The translations under genes and the position numbers were made by a program. Shown here one piece after another: positions 1 to 5,726 of a DNA stretch of 11,005 nt. The DNA is from Burkholderiaceae bacterium (lineage in GTDB: Bacteria > Pseudomonadota > Gammaproteobacteria > Burkholderiales > Burkholderiaceae), in contig JASLEM010000422.1 of assembly GCA_030151165.1 (NCBI GenBank), forward strand, positions 1-11,005, in the 5' to 3' direction. The notes beneath the pieces are model-generated. The model did not search any database and had not been told where the DNA came from. It worked only from the letters and a program-made list of their open reading frames with translations. Numbering within the stretch: the first letter of the stretch is position 1; every line of letters starts with the position of its first letter.

Positions 1-148
1 CGATGGGCTCGGGCGCGAGCGCCACCAGCCGCGCCAGCCCCCACAGCACCAGCACCATCGCGATCGCGGCGGCGGCCATCGTCGCGTTGCTGCGGCCCTT
101 GCGCCCCCAGGCCGCCGGCCAGGGCGATTTCAGTCGTGCACTCGCCAT
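1..148 (-). CDS. Amino-acid ABC transporter permease, N-terminal fragment
   Basis: Only the first 49 codons are inside the window; the gene continues past the left edge. The visible protein starts with a short basic cytoplasmic stretch (MASARLKSPWPAAWGRKGRS) followed by one hydrophobic segment of Ala, Met, Val, Leu and Trp from about residue 23 to 45, as expected for the first membrane helix of an inner-membrane permease. The start ATG lies 5 bases after the stop of the binding-protein gene on the same strand, so the two are almost certainly one operon. The assignment as the permease of a polar amino-acid uptake system rests on this neighbour and on the hydrophobic profile; no family-specific motif (such as the EAA loop) is inside the window. 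The ribosome binding site is weak (AGTGAG), which fits translational coupling to the upstream gene. Confidence 0.7.
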   Translation of the reverse strand, partial: MASARLKSPWPAAWGRKGRSNATMAAAAIAMVLVLWGLARLVALAPEPI

Positions 149-153
149 GGCGC

Positions 154-939
154 TCACTTGCAGCGGATGTCTTCGTTGAACCACTTCTTCGAGATCGCGG
201 CGTAGGTGCCGTCGGCCATGATCGCGGCGAGCGCCTTGTCGACCTCGGCCGCGAGCGGCGTGTTGCCCTTGGCGACGGCCGCCGCGATCTTCTCGGAGAA
301 CAGCAGGTCGCCGGTCTTCAGCGCGGTGCCCGGCGTCGCCGCGAGCGAGGCGCGGGCGAGGAAGCGGTCGGTGACCCATGCGTCGACGTGGCCGGTCTCG
401 AGCGCGGCGCGCGCCGAGTTGTCCTGCGGGAAGTTCTTGACGTCCTTGACCGGCAGCTTCTTCACGTTGTCGTAGTACGTCGTGCCCGTCTGCACCGCGA
501 CGACCTTGCCGGTCAGGTCCTTGGCGGTGCGCAGCGCGCCGTCCTTCGAGACGATGATGCCGCCGGTGCAGTAGTGCGGGTCGGCGAAGGTCACCGCCTT
601 GGCGCGCTCCTCGGTCACGCCGTGCGACGCGATCACCATGTCCCAGCGGTCCTGCTGGAGGCCGACGAGCAGGCCGTCGAAGCCCATCGTCTTCCAGTCG
701 ACCTTCAGGCCCATCTTCGCGGCGACGGCGTTGGCGATGTCGATCTCGAAGCCGGTCAGCTTGCCGCCGTCGACGAAGTTGAACGGCGCGAACTTGCCTT
801 CGGTGGCGATGACGATGGTGCCGCTCTTGTGGATGTCGGCGACGCTGCGCGCGTGCGCGGCACCGGCGGCGAGCAGCGCGGCGCCGGCCAGGGCGATCGC
901 GGTGCGGCGGGAGAACGACTTGAAGGAGATGCGGTTCAT
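154..939 (-). CDS. Periplasmic amino-acid-binding protein (SBP family 3)
   Basis: A 261-residue extracellular solute-binding protein that captures an amino acid in the periplasm and delivers it to the ABC permease encoded just downstream. Residues 1-30 form an export signal ending AHA, with paired arginines (SRRTAIALAG, residues 10-19) that could allow Tat as well as Sec export. The mature part has the family-3 signature GFEIDIANAVA (63-73), the SHGVTEERAKAVTFADPHY block (105-123) in which Arg112 is the usual ligand-carboxylate contact, and Asp191 in VDAWVTDRF, the usual amino-group contact. These roles come from family knowledge. The length is normal. Cys124 and Cys260, the next-to-last residue, could pair as a disulfide. 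The substrate cannot be told from the sequence. No strong Shine-Dalgarno precedes the ATG (purine-rich GAAGAAAG only). Confidence 0.92.
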   Translation of the reverse strand: MNRISFKSFSRRTAIALAGAALLAAGAAHARSVADIHKSGTIVIATEGKFAPFNFVDGGKLTGFEIDIANAVAAKMGLKVDWKTMGFDGLLVGLQQDRWDMVIASHGVTEERAKAVTFADPHYCTGGIIVSKDGALRTAKDLTGKVVAVQTGTTYYDNVKKLPVKDVKNFPQDNSARAALETGHVDAWVTDRFLARASLAATPGTALKTGDLLFSEKIAAAVAKGNTPLAAEVDKALAAIMADGTYAAISKKWFNEDIRCK

Positions 940-1026
940 GGGGAGGCTTTCTTCAGGCGCCGCGCGGCCGACAGCCTCGGGCGCGCGGTTCGGATCGAGG
1001 GAAATTGGGTCGGGTCGGCGAGTGCG

Positions 1027-1626
1027 TCAAAGGTCGCCGATGAAATAGCGCTTGAGGCCGGCGAGGATCATCTCGGTGGCCACGGCGGTCAGCACGAGGC
1101 CCATCAGCTTCTCGATGGCGGCCACCATCTGCGAGCCCAGCACGCGCCGGATGCGGTCGGCCGCGAGCAGCACGACGCCGCTCACGCCGAGCGCCGCGGT
1201 CAGCGCGACGATCCATTCGACGATGTGCTCGGGCTGGCGCGAGGCGAGCAGCAGCACGGTCGCCATCGCCGACGGCCCGGCCAGCAACGGCACCGCGAGC
1301 GGGAAGATGAACGGTTCGCGCTTCTGCGTGTCGGTGCCGTAGATCTCGCCGCCGCCGAAGATCATGCGGATCGCGATGATGATCAGGATCACGCCGCCGG
1401 CGACCTCGAGCGAGCGCTCCGACAGCCGCATCAGCGTCAGGAAGCCCTGCCCCGACACCATGAACAGCAGCAGCACGACGAAGGCGATCACCACCTCGCG
1501 GATCGCCACCCGAGTGCGCCGCTCGGGCGGCACCACGCTCAGGATGGAGATGAAGACGGGCAGGCTGCCGAACGGGTCGAGCACGAGCAGCAGCAGAATG
1601 AACGCGGAGAGAAACGTGTGATCCAT
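1027..1626 (-). CDS. MarC-family integral membrane protein
   Basis: A 199-residue inner-membrane protein of the MarC/NAAT family, close in length to E. coli YhgN and MarC. About six membrane helices can be seen, near residues 6-28, 43-60, 73-92, 108-128, 137-156 and 172-190. The two family repeats show as DPFGSLPVF (17-25) and PLLAGPSAMAT (113-123), the duplicated Pro/Gly-rich motifs at the start of each half. Despite its name the family is no longer thought to mediate multiple antibiotic resistance; some members have been linked to amino-acid transport, and the role here is unknown. It is followed on the same strand, after 87 bases, by the amino-acid-binding protein, so partial co-transcription is possible. 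The start ATG has no clear Shine-Dalgarno. The gene faces away from lrp across a shared 232-base regulatory region. Confidence 0.9.
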   Translation of the reverse strand: MDHTFLSAFILLLLVLDPFGSLPVFISILSVVPPERRTRVAIREVVIAFVVLLLFMVSGQGFLTLMRLSERSLEVAGGVILIIIAIRMIFGGGEIYGTDTQKREPFIFPLAVPLLAGPSAMATVLLLASRQPEHIVEWIVALTAALGVSGVVLLAADRIRRVLGSQMVAAIEKLMGLVLTAVATEMILAGLKRYFIGDL

Positions 1627-1858
1627 GGGAGCGCGATTGTCGGGATGCGGCCGCTGCGGTCAATGGCGCGCCAGCCACACGGCAGGACGCACGAGACGCA
1701 AGAAGCGGGCCGATCGAGCAAATTCCTGTTAAGGGAGCGTGAAAATTCGGTTCGGGATCCGCGAAACGCACGACTGTATCCGCGGCGCGGGGAAATAAGG
1801 TTTCGAAAAATTGCGTCGATTCCGCTAGTATCGATCCGTTTCTTTCACGGATGTCAGT
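1627..1858. promoter_or_regulatory. Divergent marC/lrp intergenic region
   Basis: This 232-base stretch holds no credible gene and separates marC (minus) from lrp (plus). It changes from GC-rich near marC to clearly AT-richer between about 1715 and 1850 (runs such as AAATTCCTGTTAA, GAAAATTC, AAATAAGG and CGAAAAATTG), as expected for promoters and for an Lrp-type site that prefers AT-rich DNA. The best lrp -10 candidate is TAGTAT at 1826-1831, with a poor -35 (TTCGAA, 1802-1807, 18-base spacer). Transcription would then begin near 1838. An inverted pair ATCCG/CGGAT (1834-1838 and 1848-1852) and a direct repeat ATCCGCG at 1757 and 1778, 21 bases apart, are also present. No convincing marC promoter stood out on the minus strand. 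Confidence 0.5.
1770..1779 (+). promoter_or_regulatory. Candidate TetR-type half-operator ACGACTGTAT (site A)
   Basis: This 10-mer is identical to the core of the site on the tetR promoter at 2379-2388, and differs by one base from the inverted copy upstream of the SDR gene. It lies about 90 bases before the lrp start and 150 bases before the marC start. The flanks are less palindromic than at the tetR site (CAC rather than TAC on the left), so it could be a weak or accessory site, or chance. The repeat is seen in the sequence; its use as an operator is inferred. Confidence 0.4.
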
Positions 1859-2338
1859 TTGAGCTCAGACGCAACCCCGCTGGACGCCATCGACCGCAAG
1901 ATTCTTCAGACGCTCCAGGAATCGGGCCGGATGTCCAACGTCGACCTCGCCGCGGCGATCCACCTGTCCGCCCCGCAATGCTTCCGGCGCGTGCGCGCGC
2001 TCGAGGAACGCGGCGTGATCCGCGGCTACCACGCCGAGGTCGACGCGCAGGCGCTGGGCCTGGGCGTGATGGCGTACGTCAGCCTGAACATCGTCGGCAA
2101 CGCGTTCGGCCAGGTGCGCGAGATCGAGGCCACGCTGCGCGACTTCCCGCAGGTGCTCGAGTGCCACATCGTCTCGGGCGACTGCGACTACCTGCTCAAG
2201 GTCGTCGCGCAGGACCTGAAGGCGTTGTCGCACTTCCTCACCGACCGCCTGATGCAGGTGCCGGGCGTCGCCAACGTGCGCTCGATGATCTGCCTCGAGG
2301 AGATCAAGCCCGCGGCCGCGCTGCCGTGCGAGGGCTGA
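1859..2338 (+). CDS. Lrp/AsnC-family transcriptional regulator
   Basis: A 159-residue regulator of the feast/famine family. The N-terminal winged helix-turn-helix spans about residues 8-60 (LDAIDRKILQTLQESGRMSN, then the recognition region LSAPQCFRRVRALEERGVI). The C-terminal RAM ligand-sensing and oligomerisation domain spans about 68-150 and includes VLECHIVSGDCDYLLKV and the typical end LEEIKPAAALP. The family binds DNA as dimers to octamers and usually responds to amino acids, which fits the amino-acid transporter nearby; the target is inferred only from this context and from the divergent marC gene. The only in-frame start that keeps the full N-terminus is TTG at 1859, with a weak ACGGA ribosome site 7 bases before it. 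The ATG at 1851 is out of frame and stops after three codons. No terminator is evident before the tetR promoter. Confidence 0.93.
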   Translation: MSSDATPLDAIDRKILQTLQESGRMSNVDLAAAIHLSAPQCFRRVRALEERGVIRGYHAEVDAQALGLGVMAYVSLNIVGNAFGQVREIEATLRDFPQVLECHIVSGDCDYLLKVVAQDLKALSHFLTDRLMQVPGVANVRSMICLEEIKPAAALPCEG

Positions 2339-2362
2339 GCGGATCGCGTCGCGCCGCATCGT

Positions 2363-2391
2363 TTGACATCGAATCAGTACGACTGTATTAT
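2363..2391 (+). promoter_or_regulatory. Near-consensus sigma-70 promoter of tetR
   Basis: A perfect -35 TTGACA (2363-2368), a 17-base spacer and a -10 TATTAT (2386-2391, five of six consensus bases). It is by far the best promoter in the window. The -10 ends only six bases before the tetR ATG, so transcription should start at or within a base or two of the start codon, giving a leaderless mRNA. No Shine-Dalgarno is present, in agreement. Confidence 0.85.
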
Positions 2392-2397
2392 CCAGTC
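2376..2397 (+). promoter_or_regulatory. Candidate autorepression operator on tetR promoter (site B)
   Basis: AGTACGACTGTATT (2376-2389) has palindromic arms TAC and GTA around GACT and overlaps the spacer and the -10 element. A second, overlapping inverted repeat, GACTG (2381-2385) and CAGTC (2393-2397), frames the -10 hexamer exactly. A protein bound here would block RNA polymerase, the usual way TetR-family genes repress themselves. The core ACGACTGTATTAT matches the inverted SDR-promoter site at 11 of 13 bases. The exact boundaries of the operator are inferred. Confidence 0.6.
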
Positions 2398-3006
2398 ATG
2401 CCCAAACCCTCTCACCGCGAGAAACTGCTGCAGGTCGGCATGCAGGTCGTCCACGAGCACGGCTTCGCCGGGGCCAGCGTGCGCGACATCGTGCAGGCCG
2501 CCGGGGTGCCGCAAGGCTCGTTCACCAACCACTTCACGTCGAAGGAGGCCTTCGGCCTCGAGGTGATCGACCTGTACTTCGCGAACTCGGTCGAGTCGAT
2601 GCGCCAGACCTTGCGCAACGACGATCTGCCGCCGCTGGAACGGCTGCGCGCGTACATCGACGCGAGCAAGAACCGCCTCAACAAGCACAACATGCGCAAT
2701 GGGTGCCTGCTGGGCAATTTCACCGCGGAAGCGACCGACACGAGCGAGCCGATCCGGCTGCGGCTGGTCGAGGTCTTCGCGGAGGTCCAGGCGTCCGTCG
2801 CGTACTGCCTGCGCGCGGCCGTGCGCGCGGGCGAGATCGCGCCGAGCACCGACTGCAACGAGATCGCCGGCTTCATCGTCTCGTCGCTGCAGGGCGCCAA
2901 CCTGCTGGCCAAGGCGCAGCGCAGCCCCGTGCCCGTCGAGCGTTTCAAGGAAGTGCTGTTCGGCCGGGTGCTCCAGCGCATCGGCTCGGCCGACGTGGCG
3001 CACTGA
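2398..3006 (+). CDS. TetR-family repressor, NemR-like
   Basis: A 202-residue TetR/AcrR-family DNA-binding protein. The N-terminal helix-turn-helix lies at about residues 27-46 (SVRDIVQAAGVPQGSFTNHF), followed by SKEAFG (48-53), the form seen in E. coli NemR. The C-terminal ligand domain has the NGCLLGN block with Cys103 and the GANLLAK block with Lys172. Compared from memory with E. coli NemR, these align without a gap to Cys106 and Lys175, the pair that forms a reversible redox bond with hypochlorous acid and related stress. A similar sensing role is inferred only, because the GCL motif is also common in non-redox relatives. The ATG sits directly at the predicted transcription start, so no ribosome site exists or is needed. 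The protein probably represses itself and the SDR-DUF427-MFS genes, whose promoter carries a related operator. NemR orthology is not claimed. Confidence 0.93.
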   Translation: MPKPSHREKLLQVGMQVVHEHGFAGASVRDIVQAAGVPQGSFTNHFTSKEAFGLEVIDLYFANSVESMRQTLRNDDLPPLERLRAYIDASKNRLNKHNMRNGCLLGNFTAEATDTSEPIRLRLVEVFAEVQASVAYCLRAAVRAGEIAPSTDCNEIAGFIVSSLQGANLLAKAQRSPVPVERFKEVLFGRVLQRIGSADVAH

Positions 3007-3020
3007 GCATCCCCTGGCGG

Positions 3021-3042
3021 AACGCGGGCAACCGCGTTTTTT
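3021..3042 (+). terminator. Intrinsic terminator after tetR
   Basis: A perfect 7-base-pair stem, AACGCGG (3021-3027) and CCGCGTT (3032-3038), closed by a GCAA tetraloop of the stable GNRA type and running into six consecutive T residues (3037-3042). It starts 15 bases after the tetR stop and insulates tetR from the SDR promoter that follows at once. Confidence 0.92.
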
Positions 3043-3043
3043 G

Positions 3044-3073
3044 TTGATCCAATTTAATACGGTCGTCCATACT
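3044..3073 (+). promoter_or_regulatory. Probable promoter of the SDR-DUF427-MFS genes
   Basis: Directly after the terminator the DNA becomes AT-rich. The best hexamers I find are TTGATC (3044-3049) and CATACT (3068-3073) with an 18-base spacer, each four of six consensus bases. TTTAAT (3053-3058) is another possible -10 but lacks a matching -35. The inverted operator-like sequence covers the spacer and the -10. Presence of a promoter is likely from context; the exact hexamers are uncertain. Confidence 0.5.
3054..3072 (-). promoter_or_regulatory. Candidate TetR operator on SDR promoter (site C, inverted)
   Basis: On the minus strand 3066-3054 reads ACGACCGTATTAA, matching the tetR site ACGACTGTATTAT at 11 of 13 positions. 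It is part of an imperfect palindrome at 3057-3072 (ATACGGTCGTCCATAC, pattern RTAYGGWCGWCCRTAY when both strands are compared). It overlaps the likely spacer and -10 of the SDR promoter, as expected for a repressor site. The match is seen in the sequence; binding by the neighbouring TetR protein is inferred. Confidence 0.55.
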
Positions 3074-3131
3074 TAATCACTCCATCGGTCGCGACCCCTC
3101 CGGCGCCGCCGTCGACACCAGGAAGCACCCC

Positions 3132-3887
3132 ATGTCCGCCCCGATCTCCGCTCCCGTCGTCCTCATCACCGGCGCCCTCGCCGGCATCGGCCGCGCCACC
3201 GCGCTGGCCTTCGCGCGCGAAGGCGCCCGCCTGGTCGTCTCGGGCCGGCGCGACGACGCCGGCGCGGCGCTGGTCCGCGAGCTGCGCGAACTCGGCGCCG
3301 AGGCCGAATTCGTGCGTGCGGACGTTCGCCACGAGGCGGACGTCGCGGCGCTGGTCGACGCCGCCGTCGCGCGCTTCGGCCGGCTCGACGTCGCCGTCAA
3401 CAACGCCGGCACCGAGGGCCAGCCCGGCGCGCTGACCGAGCAGACGCCCGAGCGCTACGCGGCGACCTTCGACACCAACGTCCTCGGCACGATCCTCAGC
3501 CTCAAGCACGAGCTGCGCGTGATGCTCGCGCAGGGCGCCGGCAGCATCGTCAACCTGTCGTCCACGATGGGCCACCGCGGCCAGGCCAACGCTGGCCTGT
3601 ACGTCGCGAGCAAGCACGCGGTCGAGGGGCTGACGAAGGTCGCGGCGCTCGAAGGCGCGGCCGCGGGCGTGCGCGTCAACGCCGTCGCGCCGGGGCCGGT
3701 CGAGACCGGCATGCTCGAGCGCTTCGCCGGCGCCGACCGCTTCGAGGCGATGGCGGCCGCGCTGCCGCTCAAGCGCCTCGGCAAGCCGGAGGAGATCGCG
3801 CAGGCGATCGTGTTCCTCGCTTCCGGCAAGGCCGGCTTCCTGACCGGCCAGGTCATCGACGTCAACGGCGGCAAGACCGCGTTCTGA
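3132..3887 (+). CDS. SDR-family NAD(P)-dependent oxidoreductase
   Basis: A 251-residue classical short-chain dehydrogenase/reductase, cytoplasmic and probably tetrameric like its family. Visible motifs in order are the Rossmann cofactor loop TGALAGIG (13-20), the acidic adenine contact Asp64-Val65, NNAG (90-93), the catalytic tetrad Asn116, Ser144, Tyr157 and Lys161 (YVASK), and the PG motif (VAPGPVETGM). After the second strand the sequence is SGRR (37-40), and the basic residues there favour NADPH over NADH. The substrate is not identifiable; relatives act on many ketones, aldehydes and alcohols. A good ribosome site AGGAAG (3120-3125) lies 6 bases before the ATG. It is the first gene of the probable operon under TetR control and is followed after 26 bases by the DUF427 gene. 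Confidence 0.95.
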   Translation: MSAPISAPVVLITGALAGIGRATALAFAREGARLVVSGRRDDAGAALVRELRELGAEAEFVRADVRHEADVAALVDAAVARFGRLDVAVNNAGTEGQPGALTEQTPERYAATFDTNVLGTILSLKHELRVMLAQGAGSIVNLSSTMGHRGQANAGLYVASKHAVEGLTKVAALEGAAAGVRVNAVAPGPVETGMLERFAGADRFEAMAAALPLKRLGKPEEIAQAIVFLASGKAGFLTGQVIDVNGGKTAF

Positions 3888-3913
3888 ACCCCTCGCCCGC
3901 ACTGGAGCAACCC

Positions 3914-4291
3914 ATGACCACCCGCACCATCCGCATCCCCGGCCCCGACCACCCGATCACGATCACGCCGAACGGCCAGCGCGTCGTCGTCACCGCCGGC
4001 GGCAAGGTGATCGCCGATTCGCGCGCGGCGCTGACGCTGCAGGAAGCCGCCTATCCGCCGGTGCTGTACATCCCGCGCGCCGACGTCGACATGGCCGCGC
4101 TCGAGCGCAGCGCGCACGCGAGCTACTGCCCGTACAAGGGCGATGCCGCCTACTACAGCATCCCGGCCGGCGGCGAACGGGCGGTCGACGCGGTGTGGAC
4201 GTACGAGGCGCCGTACGACGCAGTGGCCGCCATCCGCGACCACGTCGCGTTCTACCCGGATCGCGTCGACTCGATCGAGCAACGCGCCTGA
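3914..4291 (+). CDS. DUF427-domain protein
   Basis: A 125-residue cytoplasmic protein made almost entirely of one DUF427 domain. The signs of the family are YPPVLYIPR (47-55), the hallmark YCPYKGDAAYYS (71-82) with Cys72, and the later WTYEAPYD (95-102) and HVAFYPDRVD (110-119). No signal peptide or membrane helix is present. The biochemical function of this family is not established. Here it lies between an NADPH-type SDR and an MFS transporter, apparently in the same transcript, which suggests a part in handling the same compound. A ribosome site GGAG (3904-3907) precedes the ATG by 6 bases. The gene is complete and normal in length for a single-domain member. Confidence 0.9.
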   Translation: MTTRTIRIPGPDHPITITPNGQRVVVTAGGKVIADSRAALTLQEAAYPPVLYIPRADVDMAALERSAHASYCPYKGDAAYYSIPAGGERAVDAVWTYEAPYDAVAAIRDHVAFYPDRVDSIEQRA

Positions 4292-4297
4292 CCGGCG

Positions 4298-4320
4298 GCG
4301 CGGCGACGCGATCGCCGCGC
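4298..4320 (+). other. Strong inverted repeat between DUF427 and MFS genes
   Basis: A perfect 9-base-pair stem, GCGCGGCGA (4298-4306) and TCGCCGCGC (4312-4320), with a 5-base loop CGCGA, starting 7 bases after the DUF427 stop. It has no T-run, so it is not a typical intrinsic terminator. It could stabilise the upstream mRNA end or reduce expression of the MFS gene. In DNA this GC-rich some chance stems are expected. Confidence 0.5.
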
Positions 4321-4412
4321 TCCGCTTCCGGCCATCCGCCCGTTCCTCCGCGGCGCCGACACGCGCCGCGGCGGTGGCGTTCGCCCTTCCTCGCCGCACC
4401 GCAAGGATTCCC

Positions 4413-5666
4413 ATGACGACATCCCCGCCCTCCCCGCGCCAGCTCGGCCGCCGCGCCAGCTTCGCCGTCTCGGCCGCCGTGGTCGCGCACACGTTGTGGA
4501 CGAGCGCGGCGCCGGCCGTCACCTACCCGCTGTACGCGGCGCGCTGGCACCTCACGCCCACGGTCACGACCGGCATGTTCGCCATCTATCCGGTGACGGT
4601 GGTGCTCGCGCTGCTGCTGTTCGGCAGCCTGTCCGACCGCGTCGGGCGGCGCGCGATGATGCTCGCGGGGGTCGCGTCGTCGCTGCTGGGCGTCGGGTTG
4701 TTCGCGATCGCGCCGGGCGTCGCGTGGCTGTACGCCGGGCGCATGCTGATGGGGCTGGGCGTCGGGCTGTCGGCCGGGCCGTCGACAGCCGCGCTCGTCG
4801 AGTTCGGCGGCGCCGGGCAGCAGGAGCGCGCCAACGTGGTCGCGACGGCCGCCACCGCGTTCGGCCTCGGCATGGCGACGCTCGCGGGCGGCGCGCTGAT
4901 CCAGTACGCGCCCTGGCCGCTGCACCTGAACTTCGTCGTGCTGTCCGCGGTGCTCGCCGTGCTGCTCGTGGCCTGCTGGTTCCTGCCGCGGCCTGCCACA
5001 CGACCGACGCTGGCGGGTTGGCGGCCGGGCACCGTCGCCGTGCCGCGGGCGCTCGTGCCGGTCTTCGTGACATCGGCCACGGCCGTCACCGCCGGCTACG
5101 TCCAGGGCGCGCTGCTGCTGTCGCTCGGCACGCAGATCGCGCGCGACCTGATCGGCTCGCACAACGCGCTGGTCAACGGCGCGTCGCTCACCGTCTTCGC
5201 GCTGGTGACGGCGGGCACGGCGCTGGTCGCGCGTCGCCTGCCCGGCGCGTTCGCCATCGCGCTCGGCGGCGCGGTCGCGATCGTCGGTCTCGGATCGCTG
5301 ATGCTCGCCGCGCAGGAGCGCTCGCTGCCGATCTATTTCGGCGCCTCGGCGCTCGCCGGCGCCGGCTACAGCCTGCTGTTCCTCGGCGGCCTGACGCTCA
5401 TCAACGCGCACGCCCCGCCACACCACCGCGGCGGCACGCTGTCGGCCATCTACCTGGTCGGCTACCTGTTGATGGGCGCGATCGCGCTGTCGCTGGGCGT
5501 CGTCGCGACGCACCGCGGGCTGATGGCCGCCCTCGGCATCGGCGTCGCGGGCATCGGCGCGATTTCCGGCCTGGCGGCCCTGCTGGCGCTCGCCGGTGTC
5601 GTCCGTGTCGCCGGAAGGCCCGCGAGGCGGGGTCGCGCTGGTCGGCAGGTCGAGCTGGAAACTTGA
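4413..5666 (+). CDS. MFS transporter, efflux type
   Basis: A 417-residue major facilitator superfamily protein with about twelve hydrophobic segments, predicted to be an inner-membrane proton-driven transporter. Motif A of the family lies in the loop after the second helix as GSLSDRVGRR (71-80), and a Gly-rich region follows at about 107-120 (RMLMGLGVGLSAGPS). The second half lacks an obvious motif A copy. The C-terminus is a short basic tail. The ATG at 4413 has an AAGGA ribosome site 5 bases before it. The open frame continues upstream to 4143, but that part overlaps the DUF427 gene and reads as a shadow. The gene lies 121 bases after DUF427, a gap that includes a hairpin. Neighbours and TetR control suggest export of the compound that the repressor senses; the substrate is unknown. 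Confidence 0.93.
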   Translation: MTTSPPSPRQLGRRASFAVSAAVVAHTLWTSAAPAVTYPLYAARWHLTPTVTTGMFAIYPVTVVLALLLFGSLSDRVGRRAMMLAGVASSLLGVGLFAIAPGVAWLYAGRMLMGLGVGLSAGPSTAALVEFGGAGQQERANVVATAATAFGLGMATLAGGALIQYAPWPLHLNFVVLSAVLAVLLVACWFLPRPATRPTLAGWRPGTVAVPRALVPVFVTSATAVTAGYVQGALLLSLGTQIARDLIGSHNALVNGASLTVFALVTAGTALVARRLPGAFAIALGGAVAIVGLGSLMLAAQERSLPIYFGASALAGAGYSLLFLGGLTLINAHAPPHHRGGTLSAIYLVGYLLMGAIALSLGVVATHRGLMAALGIGVAGIGAISGLAALLALAGVVRVAGRPARRGRAGRQVELET

Positions 5667-5679
5667 GCGCGTAAGCGGG

Positions 5680-5696
5680 GGGCGGCGAGCCCTTTA
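5680..5696 (+). terminator. Possible weak terminator after MFS gene
   Basis: GGGC (5680-5683) and GCCC (5689-5692) form a short stem around GGCGA, followed by TTTAT. Two further G-U pairs could extend it. The short stem and three-base T-run make it a weak candidate, though it lies in the right place, 14 bases after the MFS stop. Confidence 0.3.
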
Positions 5697-5726
5697 TCCG
5701 ACCTTCGAAAAATGGGGCGCTCGGCA

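Noticed and set aside
960..988. CCGCGCG/CGCGCGG inverted repeat upstream of the binding-protein gene
   Set aside because: A 15-base loop, no T-run and only G and C in the arms; such matches are expected in DNA of this composition.
1757..1784. Direct repeat ATCCGCG, 21 bases apart, upstream of lrp
   Set aside because: Seven GC-rich bases recur often by chance here and no third copy is present; noted in the intergenic entry only.
136..3006. A 956-codon open frame on the plus strand
   Set aside because: Its first two thirds are antisense to the binding-protein and marC genes or out of frame with lrp, with low-complexity Arg/Asp/His-rich translation typical of GC-rich shadows. Only the last 202 codons, from 2398, are real and form the TetR gene.
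4143..4412. Longer start of the MFS gene at 4143
   Set aside because: It overlaps DUF427 out of frame and has no transporter-like residues; ATG 4413 has an AAGGA site and starts just before the first membrane helix.
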